A stretch of DNA of 64,000 nt, taken from Epiperipatus broadwayi. Lineage: Eukaryota; Onychophora; Udeonychophora; Euonychophora; Peripatidae. This document shows, one piece after another, positions 1 to 11,349 of this stretch (positions within the stretch are counted from its first letter, which is position 1; each line of letters begins with the position of its first letter). Where the stretch lies: positions 393,501-457,500 of the forward strand of contig JAQFVV010006508.1 of NCBI GenBank assembly GCA_028023455.1, read 5' to 3'. The translations under genes and the position numbers were made by a program. The notes under the pieces are model-generated. The model did not search any database, was not told the origin of the DNA, and worked only from the letters and a program-made list of their open reading frames with translations.

Positions 1-2
1 CA

Positions 3-677
3 CACCACATATTCTTTTTTTTTACAGAAACCAAATGCTCAGTAAGTTCTCCTTTTAAACCTGAGCAGCATCTTGCCAAGTTTGGATATACCAGATTTTC
101 CACATCAAACTATTCAGCTGCAGGAATAGTAGTACTCATCAATAGGAATTATCCATTGCAATCTTTCAACATCTTATATATTGATCAACACATGATTATC
201 ATCACTCTTCATAATGCAGCATGCACAATAAATATTATAGCATTATACTTATATAATCAACCAATACTCATACACCAGCTTATTAACATAATTAATTTAA
301 CACTAGCAACAAATCCACACCCCATAATTCTCTTGGGTGACTTTAATATGTCATACCAAGACTTTATGATGAAATATCTTCATAAAATTAACAAAAGGCT
401 AATGAGCTCAGAAGGTTTCTTTTCATCAAATACAATATCATTTTTCACTAAAAATCATTCATCACTAATAGATCTACTCTTTTACTCTCCTGAATTGCAC
501 TTTATAATTACACCCTCCCTAAACCCAGTAGCTTTTTCTGACCATCATGCCCTTAATGTCGTATTAAATTTAGATATGCAGATACACTCAACACTTTTAC
601 TGAACAATACCACCCGTTTATTATTAAAAACAAATGCTCCTGAAGCCATAATATCTAATGCATACATTTATTTTTAA
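3..677 (+). pseudogene. LINE apurinic-like endonuclease domain (partial)
   Basis: The frame is open from position 3 to a stop at 675-677. It carries hallmarks of the APE endonuclease that nicks target DNA to prime reverse transcription: a TETK motif at 24-35 holding the catalytic Glu, LLGDFN ending near 346 with the catalytic Asp and Asn, and a C-terminal SDHHAL motif from about 537 holding the catalytic Asp/His pair. All three sites are preserved although the gene is broken downstream, so the break is probably recent or partly technical. No methionine start is visible because the protein begins outside the window. The next segment of the same protein continues in another frame from about 660, across a run of A. 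Confidence 0.85.
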
Positions 678-679
678 AA

Positions 680-2026
680 AAAATGACATACTTTCACTCC
701 AACCAACAGAAGCTTGGTTTTCCTTCATTAATATTTTAGCTTCTAACATCAAACATTATACTGCAAGAAATCCTTCTCCTACTGCACTTAACAAAAAATT
801 AGATATACTGCATATGAAGCTAAAAAGCACACCTATCAGCTGAAATTCAGTTAGTACCATAATGTTACTAAAGCAAGAGTTCAAACAGACACAACTTACA
901 CTAGCTAATTATCTTTCTATTAAAAAAGCCAAAAATTTTTTTTTAAAAAACACCCATGACAGGTCAAGGGCATATATCAAATGGGCATTAGGCTATAACT
1001 CTAATATAACCACACCCTCATCCATATTAATAAATGATAAAGTGATTACCAGAATAAATATGCTTCCACCAATTAAACAATATTTTAAAACTAAATTTCA
1101 AAAGCTACCTATGCCAATTCTCGCTCCACTTTATTTTGGTATGTCACAAACTATCCTTAATATATCTAAAGAAGACATTACAAATAAATTAAAAACTATT
1201 CCAAACAACTTGCATCCAGGAACACATGCCATTCCGAAATTTTTGCTTGAACACCTTAGCCACTTTACTATTCCCATAATTTACAATATGCTACATTACT
1301 TGTCAAATGAAATTCATAATATAGAACTACTCTATCCTGTGTCACTAGTGCCCTTTCTAAAAAAACCTTTACTACCCTCCCCTCTCAATAATCTTAGACC
1401 TATATCTATGTCCCCACTAATCATTAAAATAATAGAATCCATTATTAAAGATAAAATCCAGCCTCTTATATTACCTACTCTATCTAAATTTCAGTTTGCC
1501 AAAAAAAGCTCATCCATCCCCGAGGCTCATGTCTTATTTAGGGCACTAACTGATAACATTCGCCACCATAGAAAAGCTGCACCTATTGCAGTACAATTAG
1601 ATATTGAAGCTGCCTTTGATTCTGTGCCTATTGAAAAACTCTTAGAAGTACTTGGTAGTCATGGAATCCCAATTCCAATTATGTATATTTTAGCTAATCT
1701 CTTTATAAATAGAAACATACACATTACCTTAAATGGAAAAATGTCATCAGAATTCACTCCACATAATTCAATTCCCCAAGGTTCACCCCTTAGTGCCCTC
1801 CTCTTCATCACCTACATTAATCCCCTCTTACTTCAAATTGAAACTGAACTACCGGGAATACAAACAATTTTTTTTAAACCATACAATTAATCATATTTCA
1901 TTCATGGATGACATAACTGTTTTTCTTCCCTCACAGAAATTGTTACCAAAACTACATAACATATTAAAAAAATACACAAAAGATTATACTCTAAAATTCA
2001 ATCCCAAAAAATTGGTTTCTGACTAA
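680..2026 (+). pseudogene. LINE reverse transcriptase domain (frameshifted)
   Basis: Most of the RT lies in one frame from about 680 to 1890, interrupted by an in-frame TGA at 841, and it shifts frame near 1870 at a run of T. Visible motifs are LRPIS (fingers); DIEAAFDSV at 1600-1623 (motif A, first catalytic Asp); PQGSPLS at about 1774-1794 (motif B); and FMDD at 1901-1912 (motif C, the two catalytic Asp), the last in the shifted frame. Known role of the family: it copies the element RNA into DNA at the nicked target. The catalytic residues are intact while the frame is not. The stop at 2024-2026 ends the recognisable RT; the link to the C-terminal part is decayed. Confidence 0.86.
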
Positions 2027-2802
2027 TTAAAACAAAAGAAACTGACTTTTGAATTTATCAATCAGTAAATATAATGAGAATAAATACAAAATCAAAATAT
2101 TTCTAAAAATTATTAATTATCTACTAAATATCTTTCAATACACAAGACATCTCAATTAAATGTAATCTATCCAAAAATTAATTTCTATTCACCCACCATT
2201 AACTTCACAACCTCATTCATTAAGAAAATCAATTCTCTATGTACTAATTTGATCTGGAACCAGAAGACAATTTCTATTAGCATTAATAAACTCCAAAAGC
2301 ATTCAAAATTTAATGGCTTATCTTTGCATTCAATAAATACCTTTTATTATCAAAAATCCTATAATACACTATTTAAAATCTGCACTAACTTTCAGAATTT
2401 TCAGGTTTTCATTCCAATATCTCCTACTGACACACCTCCACCTATTAACAATAAGTTCCTTAATAACCTAGTTCAACACATATGTCAATACAAATTACCA
2501 GATAATATGTTTACAGCAAAAATTAAGTACTGGGATGCATATCAAAATATGACTAACCTAGATCTGTTTCAAACACCAGATAGTACACTTAAACTAACAA
2601 ACAAATATTTAATACAAATATTTAAATTTTGGTATTTAGAACCTAAATACTTAGACTTCCTCATCAAAATTAACATGGATGCATTGCCAACAAGTGAATT
2701 TCTTTTCAATAAGAGGAAATATACTAACATTCAACCTATCTGTCCCTTATGTGGTAGGGAGGATGAAACAATGCAACATTTTTTTATATCACTGCAATGC
2801 CT

Positions 2803-2805
<3 letters not shown>

Positions 2806-2853
<48 letters not shown>

Positions 2854-2875
2854 GCTCTTCAGATCTATATATAGT

Positions 2876-2917
<42 letters not shown>

Positions 2918-2920
2918 ACT
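2806..2920. repeat. Twin (TA)n tracts with palindrome inside the LINE
   Basis: (TA)n at 2806-2851, then a 15-base non-TA segment, then agttgtct (2873-2880), a second (TA)n, and the reverse complement agacaact (2913-2920). The second tract is therefore a perfect hairpin with 8-bp non-TA arms. The whole block replaces or splits a short stretch of LINE coding sequence. Confidence 0.9.
2852..2866 (+). other. 15-mer resembling a sequencing adapter end
   Basis: The segment between the two (TA)n tracts reads acgctcttcagatct. It differs by one base from the widely known Illumina adapter end acgctcttccgatct. A 14/15 match between two simple repeats, where assemblers fail, makes an artefact plausible. 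It may also be chance. Confidence 0.4.
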
Positions 2921-3311
2921 GATATCCACACTCATTTATAATTCTAAACAAATATGTGACATCTTAATAGAAAATATTCAAAAAGGAATATTTCCCAATA
3001 TAAGGCATCCATCTTTATCATTTTACTCTCTGGTTCTTAAGATGTCACTTTGTTTTTAATCCAACATCACAAAAATATAAATCTCTTTTTGAAAATAAAA
3101 TCCTAAAAATTAAAATGAGAGATCATTCTTTGGCCCCGGCGGATATAGTCAATGCCACCTGGAGCCTCATAAAATTATCTCCACAATCATAACTCTTAAA
3201 CAAAATCAGCAATGGACTAAAAAAACTTACAACCATCAATGAATAGCTTACTCATTAATTTACATGCCCCAATTTTCTTTTCTTCTCTTTATGATTCATG
3301 TAATATTTGTT

Positions 3312-3314
<3 letters not shown>

Positions 3315-3380
<66 letters not shown>

Positions 3381-3391
3381 ATATATATATA
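3315..3391. repeat. (TA)n microsatellite at the LINE 3' end
   Basis: About 77 bp of TA with one phase slip (TT near 3370). It follows the recognisable LINE sequence and may be its tail or its target. Confidence 0.9.
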
Positions 3392-3507
3392 CATAATAAA
3401 AAAAAATTATGTAACTTTTTTTTAACATGTAATCAGAATATAGAAATTATGTAACATTTTTAATTTGTAATAACAATATAGACATACTAATAAAAACTTT
3501 TTAAAAC

Positions 3508-3856
<349 letters not shown>

Positions 3857-5804
3857 TATAACTGACCTTTAATTGTGTGAATAATATAATAACATATATA
3901 TAGTATTTGATCATATATTTTAAAATAAAAATACAAAGAAAACATACACATTTTTTAAATAAAAAATTTACACAGAGATATCATATGACATATGTGAAAA
4001 GTCACATAGTTCTTTTTTATCATTTGGCTCATCATAGCCCCTTTTTCTTTCTCTTTCATTCTTATACATATAAGCATTTTTTTGGAAGTAGAGAAGACAA
4101 ACATGAATAATAATAATCAACGATTTGAATTCAATTACTTTTGTTTTTAAATTCCAACATTTTTATTTTAATTAGAAATTTACCCAACCTTCTAAAATAA
4201 CAGATACTTGGTCAATGCAAAACCTGAACATTATTGGCTTTACTTTGTTATTACTGTTAATAATATATGAAGGTTTTTTCATTGACAAATTTCACTTACA
4301 TCCAAATAAATAAAAAATGCTGGCATTTTCCCAAGCCAATTAAATGGAATTTCATTTTCTTAGTATCACATAGAATTTGAACTAATCCACCTTATGAATT
4401 TCATTGATTAGAAATACAACATCCATATATAAATCATGGAATTTGTTTTAATAACAAGTAAATAGATGAAATCCACGATTTAAAAATGAAATATTTTATA
4501 GCTTACTTCAAATAATACAATTTTGATGTTTTTTCATATAATACATTATGCCATTTCTCTTGGAAATTTCATCAACGAACTGCCCCAATTGAATGGGGAG
4601 ACAATTAAATTGTTCTTCTTCTATCGTTTTAGAAGTTAATCCCTTTAAAAAAATGATAATTTTTGAAGATGAATGTTTAAGAGTCTGTTATAAGCAATAA
4701 TAAAAGTTATAATACTACAGTTAGAGTGTTTCAGTTCTATTTGTAATCTTGCTTTGATGATGTAATGTTACTAAGGTAAACAGTTCATTTAAATCCAAAG
4801 ATAACTCTTTGAGTTTAATACAATTTGTCTCTGATTAGTAAATGAAATGAAGACCTTAAAATATTAGATACAGTAAAAAAATCATATTTTACAATTTCAA
4901 TATTATTAATCATTTTCAAACAAAAATAAAGCTTCCATATTACATTCTCTATATATTTTATTGAATATATATTTTAACATGTATTTTTATTAATATATTC
5001 CAATAAGCAAATAAATAATCAAAGATATATGAAAAATTAAATATTTAAATATTACAATTTTGTGCTCATCCACTATTGAAATTGAGTGATGGATAATATC
5101 TTGTTTACTAAATGAATATTGATAATAAGTGGCATGTTTATCTGAGTAGGCAAATGTAAAATTTGTTGTTAATGTAAACATGACATTTGTAAATAAAAGT
5201 GATAATTTACTATTAATAAATATTGATTAAGTGATAAATATATGTGTGACACTTTATGATATGGGTCAATTGATAAAAGTTGATTCAGCACATAACAAAT
5301 ATTGTGGAGGGAGCATTTATCTTTTCATGTGTCTTTATATAACAATTAGGAACAATTTATTAGACAAATTTTATCATATCACTTTTTGACATGATATAAA
5401 CTTTAACATTAATTGAAGATTTAGTTTATTAAGCATAACCATTTTAGGATATTTAATCGAACTTCATTCATGTTTCATCAATGTATAGTATTGTTGCATA
5501 CAATTTACATAATTATTTTAAGTTCTTACAATATATTAGGAATGTTTTTTTATTTACATGTTTATGCAGTGCTAATGGAAAGAAGGTTTTAATGTATATC
5601 CTATATTTATATATGAACTTGCTAAACATTCAAAGCACACTTTCATAATATTTATTCATGAATGTTGTTGTCAAGTTGAAAGTATATTTTGTTTAACATC
5701 AGTTGCGTTTAGGCAGTTAATAAGTATTATATATTTAATATTGAAAGATTTTTAATTGGAATTTCTTTCCAGTATATCTGTGTGAAAACTAGACAAAAAT
5801 TAAT
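3857..5804. other. AT-rich interval, nothing identified
   Basis: No protein similarity, RNA gene or clear repeat boundary was recognised. The short open frames here have random AT-rich composition. Confidence 0.5.
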
Positions 5805-5847
5805 TATAGCATATATATATATATATATATATATATATGCTATACAC

Positions 5848-5896
<49 letters not shown>
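5805..5896. repeat. (TA)n palindrome and (TG)n microsatellite
   Basis: Two TA tracts separated by gctatacaca. The first is framed by tagc...gcta, making a hairpin. The second is framed by cacata...tatgtg and passes into a short TG tract. Confidence 0.85.
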
Positions 5897-7520
5897 GTTT
5901 ATAAATGAAAATTTGATGTTATGTGGAGTGAAGTTACTTTGTAACACTAATGAGATAATTTTTAATAATTTTATATAAAACTCTATATATTTTATATTTT
6001 TTATTATGTGATTTCAGAGAATGATTTTTTTCATCAATATGTTTAGATAAATGTCCAAACATTTAGTAACCAAGAATATAGAAATATATCCATTACTAGA
6101 TTTAGCTGTCTAGTGTATTGATAAGGATATTATTAGTTTTGCCTTTAATTCTTTTTGACTTTTGGAAAACCAATTGACTTAACAAGTATTATAAATGACT
6201 ATATTAAATGTGACTTATCAAGAATTGTTAATGATTATATTAAGTAATAGAAAACATTTCAACTCTATATTATAAACAAAAAAAAAAACTCCCAATGCTA
6301 ATTAATTACATAGATCATCATAAGCCATGATTTTGTTATAGATATTACCTCTTTTTTATTTATATTAAAATATATTTGTTTTTGAGCACGTTTTCATACT
6401 TTCCAATTCTGATTCATCTTTGTTATTTTCATATACGTATAAAAATGAATTGAAGTGTTTTGATAAAGAAAAATAAATGTAAATCATATAAATTTGAGAA
6501 ATAATCATGTACATGCTTTGAAAAATAAATAACATCTATCTTTAACTAGATTTAAAAAAATATGTGAACATAGAAACGATTATAAAGGTTGTGAAAAAGA
6601 CATTAAAAATTATAAAAATAATTTCTACATGTGAGATTATGAAACAAATAAAATAAAGTATAATAATCAAATAAAAATAAAGAAAGCTGATTAGTTGGAT
6701 TTAAATTTAATCGATTTGAGTTGATCATTTGCTTTAATTTGGATAAACAAAGTCTTCTATAGAGATGGTAGATGGGCGAATTTACTAAATTTATTAAAAT
6801 AAATTGGTCTGGAAAATTTATTTTTATATTATATATGCTTAAAGTTTTTTATCACAACATTTTTCTAAGGATAATAAACAAAAAGGAATAAATCATTAAT
6901 GTAATTGCCTGATGCTATTTCTGTTAATGTTACAAATTTGTAAAACCTAATATTTCTAAGAAAAAATGTAATAATTTATGTTTAATAAATTATGAATAAA
7001 CTGCTGAAATCACGTAAGTCATTGTGAAATTAGATAATTAAACAGACTGACTCAACATGATAAGTTTCTTGAATATCACTTGTCATTTTTAAAACAAAGT
7101 ATTTGTAATGTTATGAATATATACTTTGGATGTCTCAGGAAAAAATAGTAAAATAAATATTAACCTGAGAACAACCAGGAGATAGAGGCAACTAAAAAAG
7201 TCAGTGTGTGAGAAGAAATAAATAATTAAACTGAAAATTGAAATTTATGGAATGATTTATAAAATGGCAGGTATGGATAATGGAATAATTGATAAAATGA
7301 TAGGCAGGGATATTGGAAACATAAAACCTGATTAAAAGATAAATATTCATTCTTAAATAATGTTTCTAATTAACAACTTAGTTTATAGGGAGATCATATA
7401 AAAGTTCAAATAGAGAAATAAACTGATTAATATTCTAACAATCTTTAGTTATTTATTTTACAACTATGCTAAACTTTTTGGAGCTAACCATATAATTGTC
7501 TTTTATTATGCAATATTTAC
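5897..7520. other. AT-rich interval, nothing identified
   Basis: No coding or structural signal is recognised. A weak partial internal duplication is seen near 7260-7320 (aaaatggcaggtatggata against aaaatgataggcagggata). Confidence 0.4.
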
Positions 7521-7521
7521 T

Positions 7522-7586
7522 AAGGCTGTAACCTTAGGAATAAGCGTCTGAAAAATCCGAAGGTATGGACCTCTACAGGCCTAAAA
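7522..7586 (+). repeat. Short dispersed repeat with ggacctctacag motif, copy 1
   Basis: It shares tttactaaggc, a middle section and the end aggta.ggacctctacag with 9968-10030, in the same order and orientation. The source family is unknown. It could be the end of a SINE or PLE-linked repeat. Confidence 0.5.
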
Positions 7587-9250
7587 CAAAATAAAACAAT
7601 ACAATTTGTAATAAATTTGGTATAATTGCAAAATAGGAAGACAATTCCTTAATCTTAGTTCTGATTTATTTAATAATAATAAAATAATATTTTATAGTCA
7701 TACAATATTTAAATAATATGTATAAATATATTCATTTTCCTCATAAAGCAGTAGTTGATTTATTTATTTAAATTCATAAAATTCTGATATAGTACTTGCT
7801 AAAATATAAATAAAGCATTCATATACAATGAGCTTTTCTATATAATTCTATTTACACGATAAATATTTTATCTAATAATTTTTATCGTAATAGTTGAATC
7901 AATAAATAATGCACATCTTTTTGAATCTAGAAGTAAAAGTATAAAATATTTACGATTTGAATTGTAAAATATATAAAATATTAAACTGTCTTATTTATTA
8001 ATTGCATTCAGTTTTTTGTGAATAAATGTTTAGTATTCTGATGGCAAAATTTTATTATTATTAATTCATATGTTTTCAGTTTTTACTTGCATAGCATATA
8101 TGATACAAATAAATTAAAATATATGTGTTAAATTTTAAACTTGTAAAGCTAATTATCTTATAAAATAACTGATGTAACCAACTTATATTTGTAATTGTCA
8201 ATCTGCTAAGTATGTAAACTATTTTAAATGAAATAAAATAAATTATTAATTACAATTTTTTTACTTATATTCATTAAAATTATCACTTCATAAAATGTAA
8301 ATAAATACAAGCACGAATGCATTTAGAATATTTTAAAGTGAATTCATAGTGATATTGTAACTACATTTAGGAGTAAGGTATATAAATTGGCAAAAATCGG
8401 CCAATAGTTTTGTCTATTAGTGGACAAAGACAATGGTATAATCCTTCCTCTTCTAAACCAATATAAAAAGAGTATATATATATATATATATTGTAATTAT
8501 AATTGAATTAATTTCCGGGAGAGCTTAAATGTAGTAAAAATATAACAGCTAAATAGTTGACATTTCAGTACAATAATAAGTAAGTTCCTCAGAGCTTTTT
8601 CCTCTCAAATCATAAGGTGGTAAGATTTAAAATCATTAATTATTTCCTTTCTTATTTTCTCCTCCTTCTTACATTCTATAGACTGAAAAATGTTAAAGAA
8701 TATAGCTTTTTATAAATATTGTTAATTTTATTCAATACACAATACTCACTCATATATGTATATCAACATTAAAACGCCAAAGATAGCCTAATCAATTAAA
8801 TAATCAAAATTAGCCCAAATTCGCAATGAAACCAGATTAGCCAAAAAATAAACACTTAATTCAAAATTATCACAAAACTTAAATTACAACTAATGGTGTC
8901 ATTGGTATAAACAGATTTCTCAAAGATAAAATACTAAAATATAACAATTTTATCCTACATATTACTTAGAACAATTCATTTACATCAACACATCATTAAT
9001 ATTAAAAAAAGGAAACTAGTTAATTGCTTCAGAATCATAATTTTTTGATAATAAATATTATTTGATTCTTTTTTATTTCATTTCTTTCAAAAAAGACAAC
9101 CTTCTCATCATAAAAACTGCTACTGTATGCTATATCTTTTTTATGGATATATAAAGCAGAACTAAAATATTTATTTGTAAGTCTAAATTTCTGTAATTTA
9201 TTCTTTCATTTAAGCTCAAACTACTCATAACCTTTAGAAACCTTCTTACA
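7587..9250. other. AT-rich interval, nothing identified
   Basis: It has a short TA tract at about 8474-8490 and otherwise anonymous AT-rich sequence. Confidence 0.4.
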
Positions 9251-9969
9251 TAAAACAAGGTATATAAGCAAATATTTAATCTAGCGCCCGTGCTTGCAAT
9301 TATATTTCATCCCAATATCATCCTTTCAAGCTAATTGAGCACACGCCTTTTGAGAGTGTTAAATAAATGAATAATCTCCTCTTCAATCCAAGATGTAGTA
9401 TTTATGCAGGAATAAAAAGAATCCCTCTTATTCCTACGACTCAAATTCTTTTATATGAGCAAATCTGAAGAAATGTTGAAGAGAGCGTGAGTAGATACTC
9501 ACTTTAAATTACTATTTACGATGTTTTTTGACTGAATGATGTTGGTGAAATTGCTTAGAATTTACTAAACATCATTCATACTGAAACTTAATTATGAGTA
9601 AATAAGCAATTATTTTATCTAGTGCCGTGTTTACAGTTATATTACATTCAAATATCAGCCTTTCAAGCTAATTTAGCATGCACCTTTAGAGAGTGTTAAA
9701 TAAATGAACACTTTCCTCTTCAATCCAAGATTTAGTATTTATGCAGGAATTTAAAGTGAGAATTCTAACTCACGCTCTTCTCAACAGTTCTTCAGATTTG
9801 CTCATATAAAAGAATTTGAGTTGTAGGAATAAGAGTATTATTTTTATTCCTGCATAAATACTATATCTTGGATTGAAGAGGAGAATATTCATTTATTTAA
9901 CACTCTCAAAAGGTGCATGCTCAATTAGCTTGAAAGGCCTATATTGGAATGAAATAAAACAAGGTATAT
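9251..9969. mobile_element. Foldback element (family P) flanked by a 15-bp direct repeat
   Basis: Two arms of about 210 bp, 9308-9527 and 9742-9951, are reverse complements with only scattered mismatches. The spacer holds a third, direct copy of the outer arm section starting near 9603. The cluster is flanked on both sides by the identical 15-mer taaaacaaggtatat (9251-9265 and 9955-9969), which looks like a target-site duplication. The inner ends read aagcaaatatttaatc on the left and gatt/ttcattcc-type sequence on the right. A related but diverged arm sequence forms a separate hairpin at 13253-13381. No coding capacity is seen, so it is probably non-autonomous. Confidence 0.8.
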
Positions 9970-10034
9970 TTACTAAGGCAATAAACGTAAAGCTTGTGCG
10001 GTTAAAAATGCAAAGGTAGGGACCTCTACAGTTC
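9968..10034 (+). repeat. Short dispersed repeat with ggacctctacag motif, copy 2
   Basis: This is the second copy of the repeat at 7522-7586. It lies between the family P foldback and the Penelope-like element. Confidence 0.5.
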
Positions 10035-10047
10035 TATTACTTATGTA

Positions 10048-10240
10048 ATCAATCTGTGTTAAATAAATTTATAATTAAAACAAGGTATAATATTCACTAC
10101 TGCAGGAGTAATCTTTGTATCAAAAATGTCCTTGTATTGTTTAAGAAATTATTAAAAGTAATACCTATTTTCCAAACAATTTTCTTATTTCCAAGAAAAT
10201 ACTATTTTTGCTTACAATTCTCTAAGAAGACAATTTAAAA
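10048..10240 (-). mobile_element. Inverted partial copy of Penelope-like element (linker before GIY-YIG)
   Basis: The reverse complement aligns by eye over about 165 bp with 11020-11190 on the plus strand. Shared blocks include gggtattactt/aggtattactttta, aataattt.ttaaacaatac and a run to the ...ttatggcttgtttt end. On the minus strand it reads NNFLNNT, matching NNLLNNT in the plus-strand copy. PLEs are often found as partial inverted or tandem copies, and this fits that habit. The plus-strand open frame here is only a shadow. Confidence 0.7.
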
Positions 10241-10279
10241 ACGTTTGATAAGATTATTAATGTTAAAATGTAAAGTAAT

Positions 10280-10735
10280 TGTTGAATAGTTTGTAGTCTG
10301 GATATTGAAGATATGTATCAATCTGTTAATAGATTAAGCAGTATTGATGTTCTTCTATCTGTGTTGATTAAAAATGTATCTTTGTTAAAAAATAAGATTT
10401 AAGTTATTAAAAATTTGATTTTATTATTAGATGATTTTATCTATTTTACTTATAATTATAAATTTCATAAGCTTAGGAAAGGGTGGATAATAGGTAATAT
10501 TACTTATTTCTTAGTTTGTTTAGATTATATTATTTGGAAGAGAACATTATTATTAAAAAAAATGTATTTACTTAAAGTTAGTGTTATTTATGTTGATTAT
10601 TGTTTGATTGTGGTTAAAACTGATAAACTGAAAGAATTGGTAAAAGTGTTTAATGGATTTTATCCTTCAAAAATATATATTGTAAAAAAAGGATTAGATA
10701 TTGATAAATTAATATGTTTACAATTATTAAGATAA
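10280..10735 (+). pseudogene. Penelope-like reverse transcriptase fragment (PLE-D)
   Basis: The frame beginning near 10295 reads SLDIEDMYQSV, which is PLE motif A with its Asp. After a stop near 10397 the same frame gives DDFIYFTYNYKFHKLRKGW then IGN, corresponding to the FxYxxxKF...QKKGxxMGN block (motif B). It continues to YVDYCLIVVKTDKLKELV at about 10590-10645, where RT motif C is expected. The usual YVDD has become YVDY (GAT to TAT), so the second catalytic Asp is lost. KVFNGFYPS then fits the FNxxHPxIxFT region. The enzyme family reverse-transcribes PLE RNA; this copy cannot. It is followed by the linker and GIY start at 11020-11181. Confidence 0.75.
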
Positions 10736-11181
10736 AAATATAAATAATATTTTTTACTATGTAGTTAATATGTTCACAGTAAAGATTTACAATATGTAAT
10801 TAAACCTGATAGTTATCTATATGTATCTGATAAAAAATTATTGCTATAGAAATCAGAGATTAAATAATTCTAATGAGGGAAATATGTTTTAAAAATGGCA
10901 ATTTTATAAAAAATAATTTGAATGTTAGTTACTCTGATAAATTTTTAAAAAATATTTTAAAATAATAACTAAAATGATGTTAATAATTGTAATAATGTGA
11001 AGGATAAAACAAAAATGATTTATTCATTTGCCTTTTAAATTATCTTCTTCTAGAATTGTCAATAAAAATTGAAATTTGTTTGGTATTAAGAAAATTTCTT
11101 GTAAAATGGGTATTACTTTAAATAATTTATTAAACAATACAAAGAAAATTTGTAATAAAAAGATTATTACTAAAGTCATGT

Positions 11182-11199
11182 ATATTATGGCTTGTTTTT
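11182..11199 (+). repeat. Left 18-bp target-site duplication of the SINE
   Basis: atattatggcttgttttt, identical to 11324-11341. Confidence 0.92.
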
Positions 11200-11323
11200 T
11201 TTTTTCTGTTTTTTTTTTTTCATATGTCATAGCATCAGCCGGGACGCGAATCCACACCCGTCTGCAACCAACTACTTGCTTCCAAGGCAGGTGCAATGAC
11301 CTCTCGGCTAACAACGCTTGACA
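11200..11323 (-). mobile_element. tRNA-derived SINE or tRNA retrocopy, minus strand, inside PLE-D
   Basis: Read on the minus strand, the unit starts tgtcaagcgttgttagccga. It has a tRNA-like head with an A-box-like ttagccgagagg and a B-box-like gtggattcgcgtccc. It ends with a short tail and an A-rich run interrupted by cag (plus strand 11197-11220). Ends tgtca/tgaca can pair like an acceptor stem. The anticodon stem is imperfect, and the A box resembles Ser/Leu tRNAs, but the fold is not canonical, so this is not called a functional tRNA. A perfect 18-bp duplication of atattatggcttgttttt flanks it, the signature of LINE-mediated insertion. Its GC content is well above its surroundings. Confidence 0.85.
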
Positions 11324-11341
11324 ATATTATGGCTTGTTTTT
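11324..11341 (+). repeat. Right 18-bp target-site duplication of the SINE
   Basis: Exact repeat of 11182-11199. Confidence 0.92.
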
Positions 11342-11349
11342 GTAAAAAT

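Larger units (their letters stand above)
2249..3060 (+). pseudogene. LINE C-terminal region with zinc-knuckle-like motif, split by (TA)n
   Basis: This is the continuation of the LINE ORF2 protein. Near its end it has CPLCGREDETMQHFF, followed by a Cys, which is the spacing of the zf-RVT type motif found at the C-terminus of several LINE clades. Directly after this Cys the coding sequence is interrupted by two (TA)n tracts and a palindrome (2806-2920). LINE-like sequence resumes at about 2915 and goes on past 3060. Alignment by eye with the copy at 62.6-63.3 kb supports the call: both carry ATCTCCTACTGACACACC-like and GATGAAACAA-like stretches in the same order. Decayed and non-functional. Confidence 0.75.
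1..3310 (+). mobile_element. APE-type LINE (non-LTR retrotransposon), decayed, 5' end beyond window
   Basis: One LINE copy can be followed through three reading frames: endonuclease, then reverse transcriptase, then a C-terminal region with a CxxC...H...C zinc motif. The frame is open to the first base of the window, so the 5' part lies outside. Three or more frame changes and several stops break it. At least two changes sit at homopolymers (A run near 677, T run near 1870), so some could be assembly errors rather than decay. A second, more decayed copy lies at about 62350-63310 on the same strand. The domain order APE-RT-zinc motif fits I/L1-like and related clades; I cannot assign the clade. 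The 3' end runs into a (TA)n tract at 3315. Confidence 0.88.

Noticed and set aside
10056-10238. 60-codon plus-strand open frame
   Set aside because: It is antisense to the inverted PLE linker copy.
11200-11323. Functional tRNA gene on the minus strand
   Set aside because: Anticodon and T arms do not pair well, an A-rich tail follows, and an 18-bp target duplication marks it as a retroposed copy.
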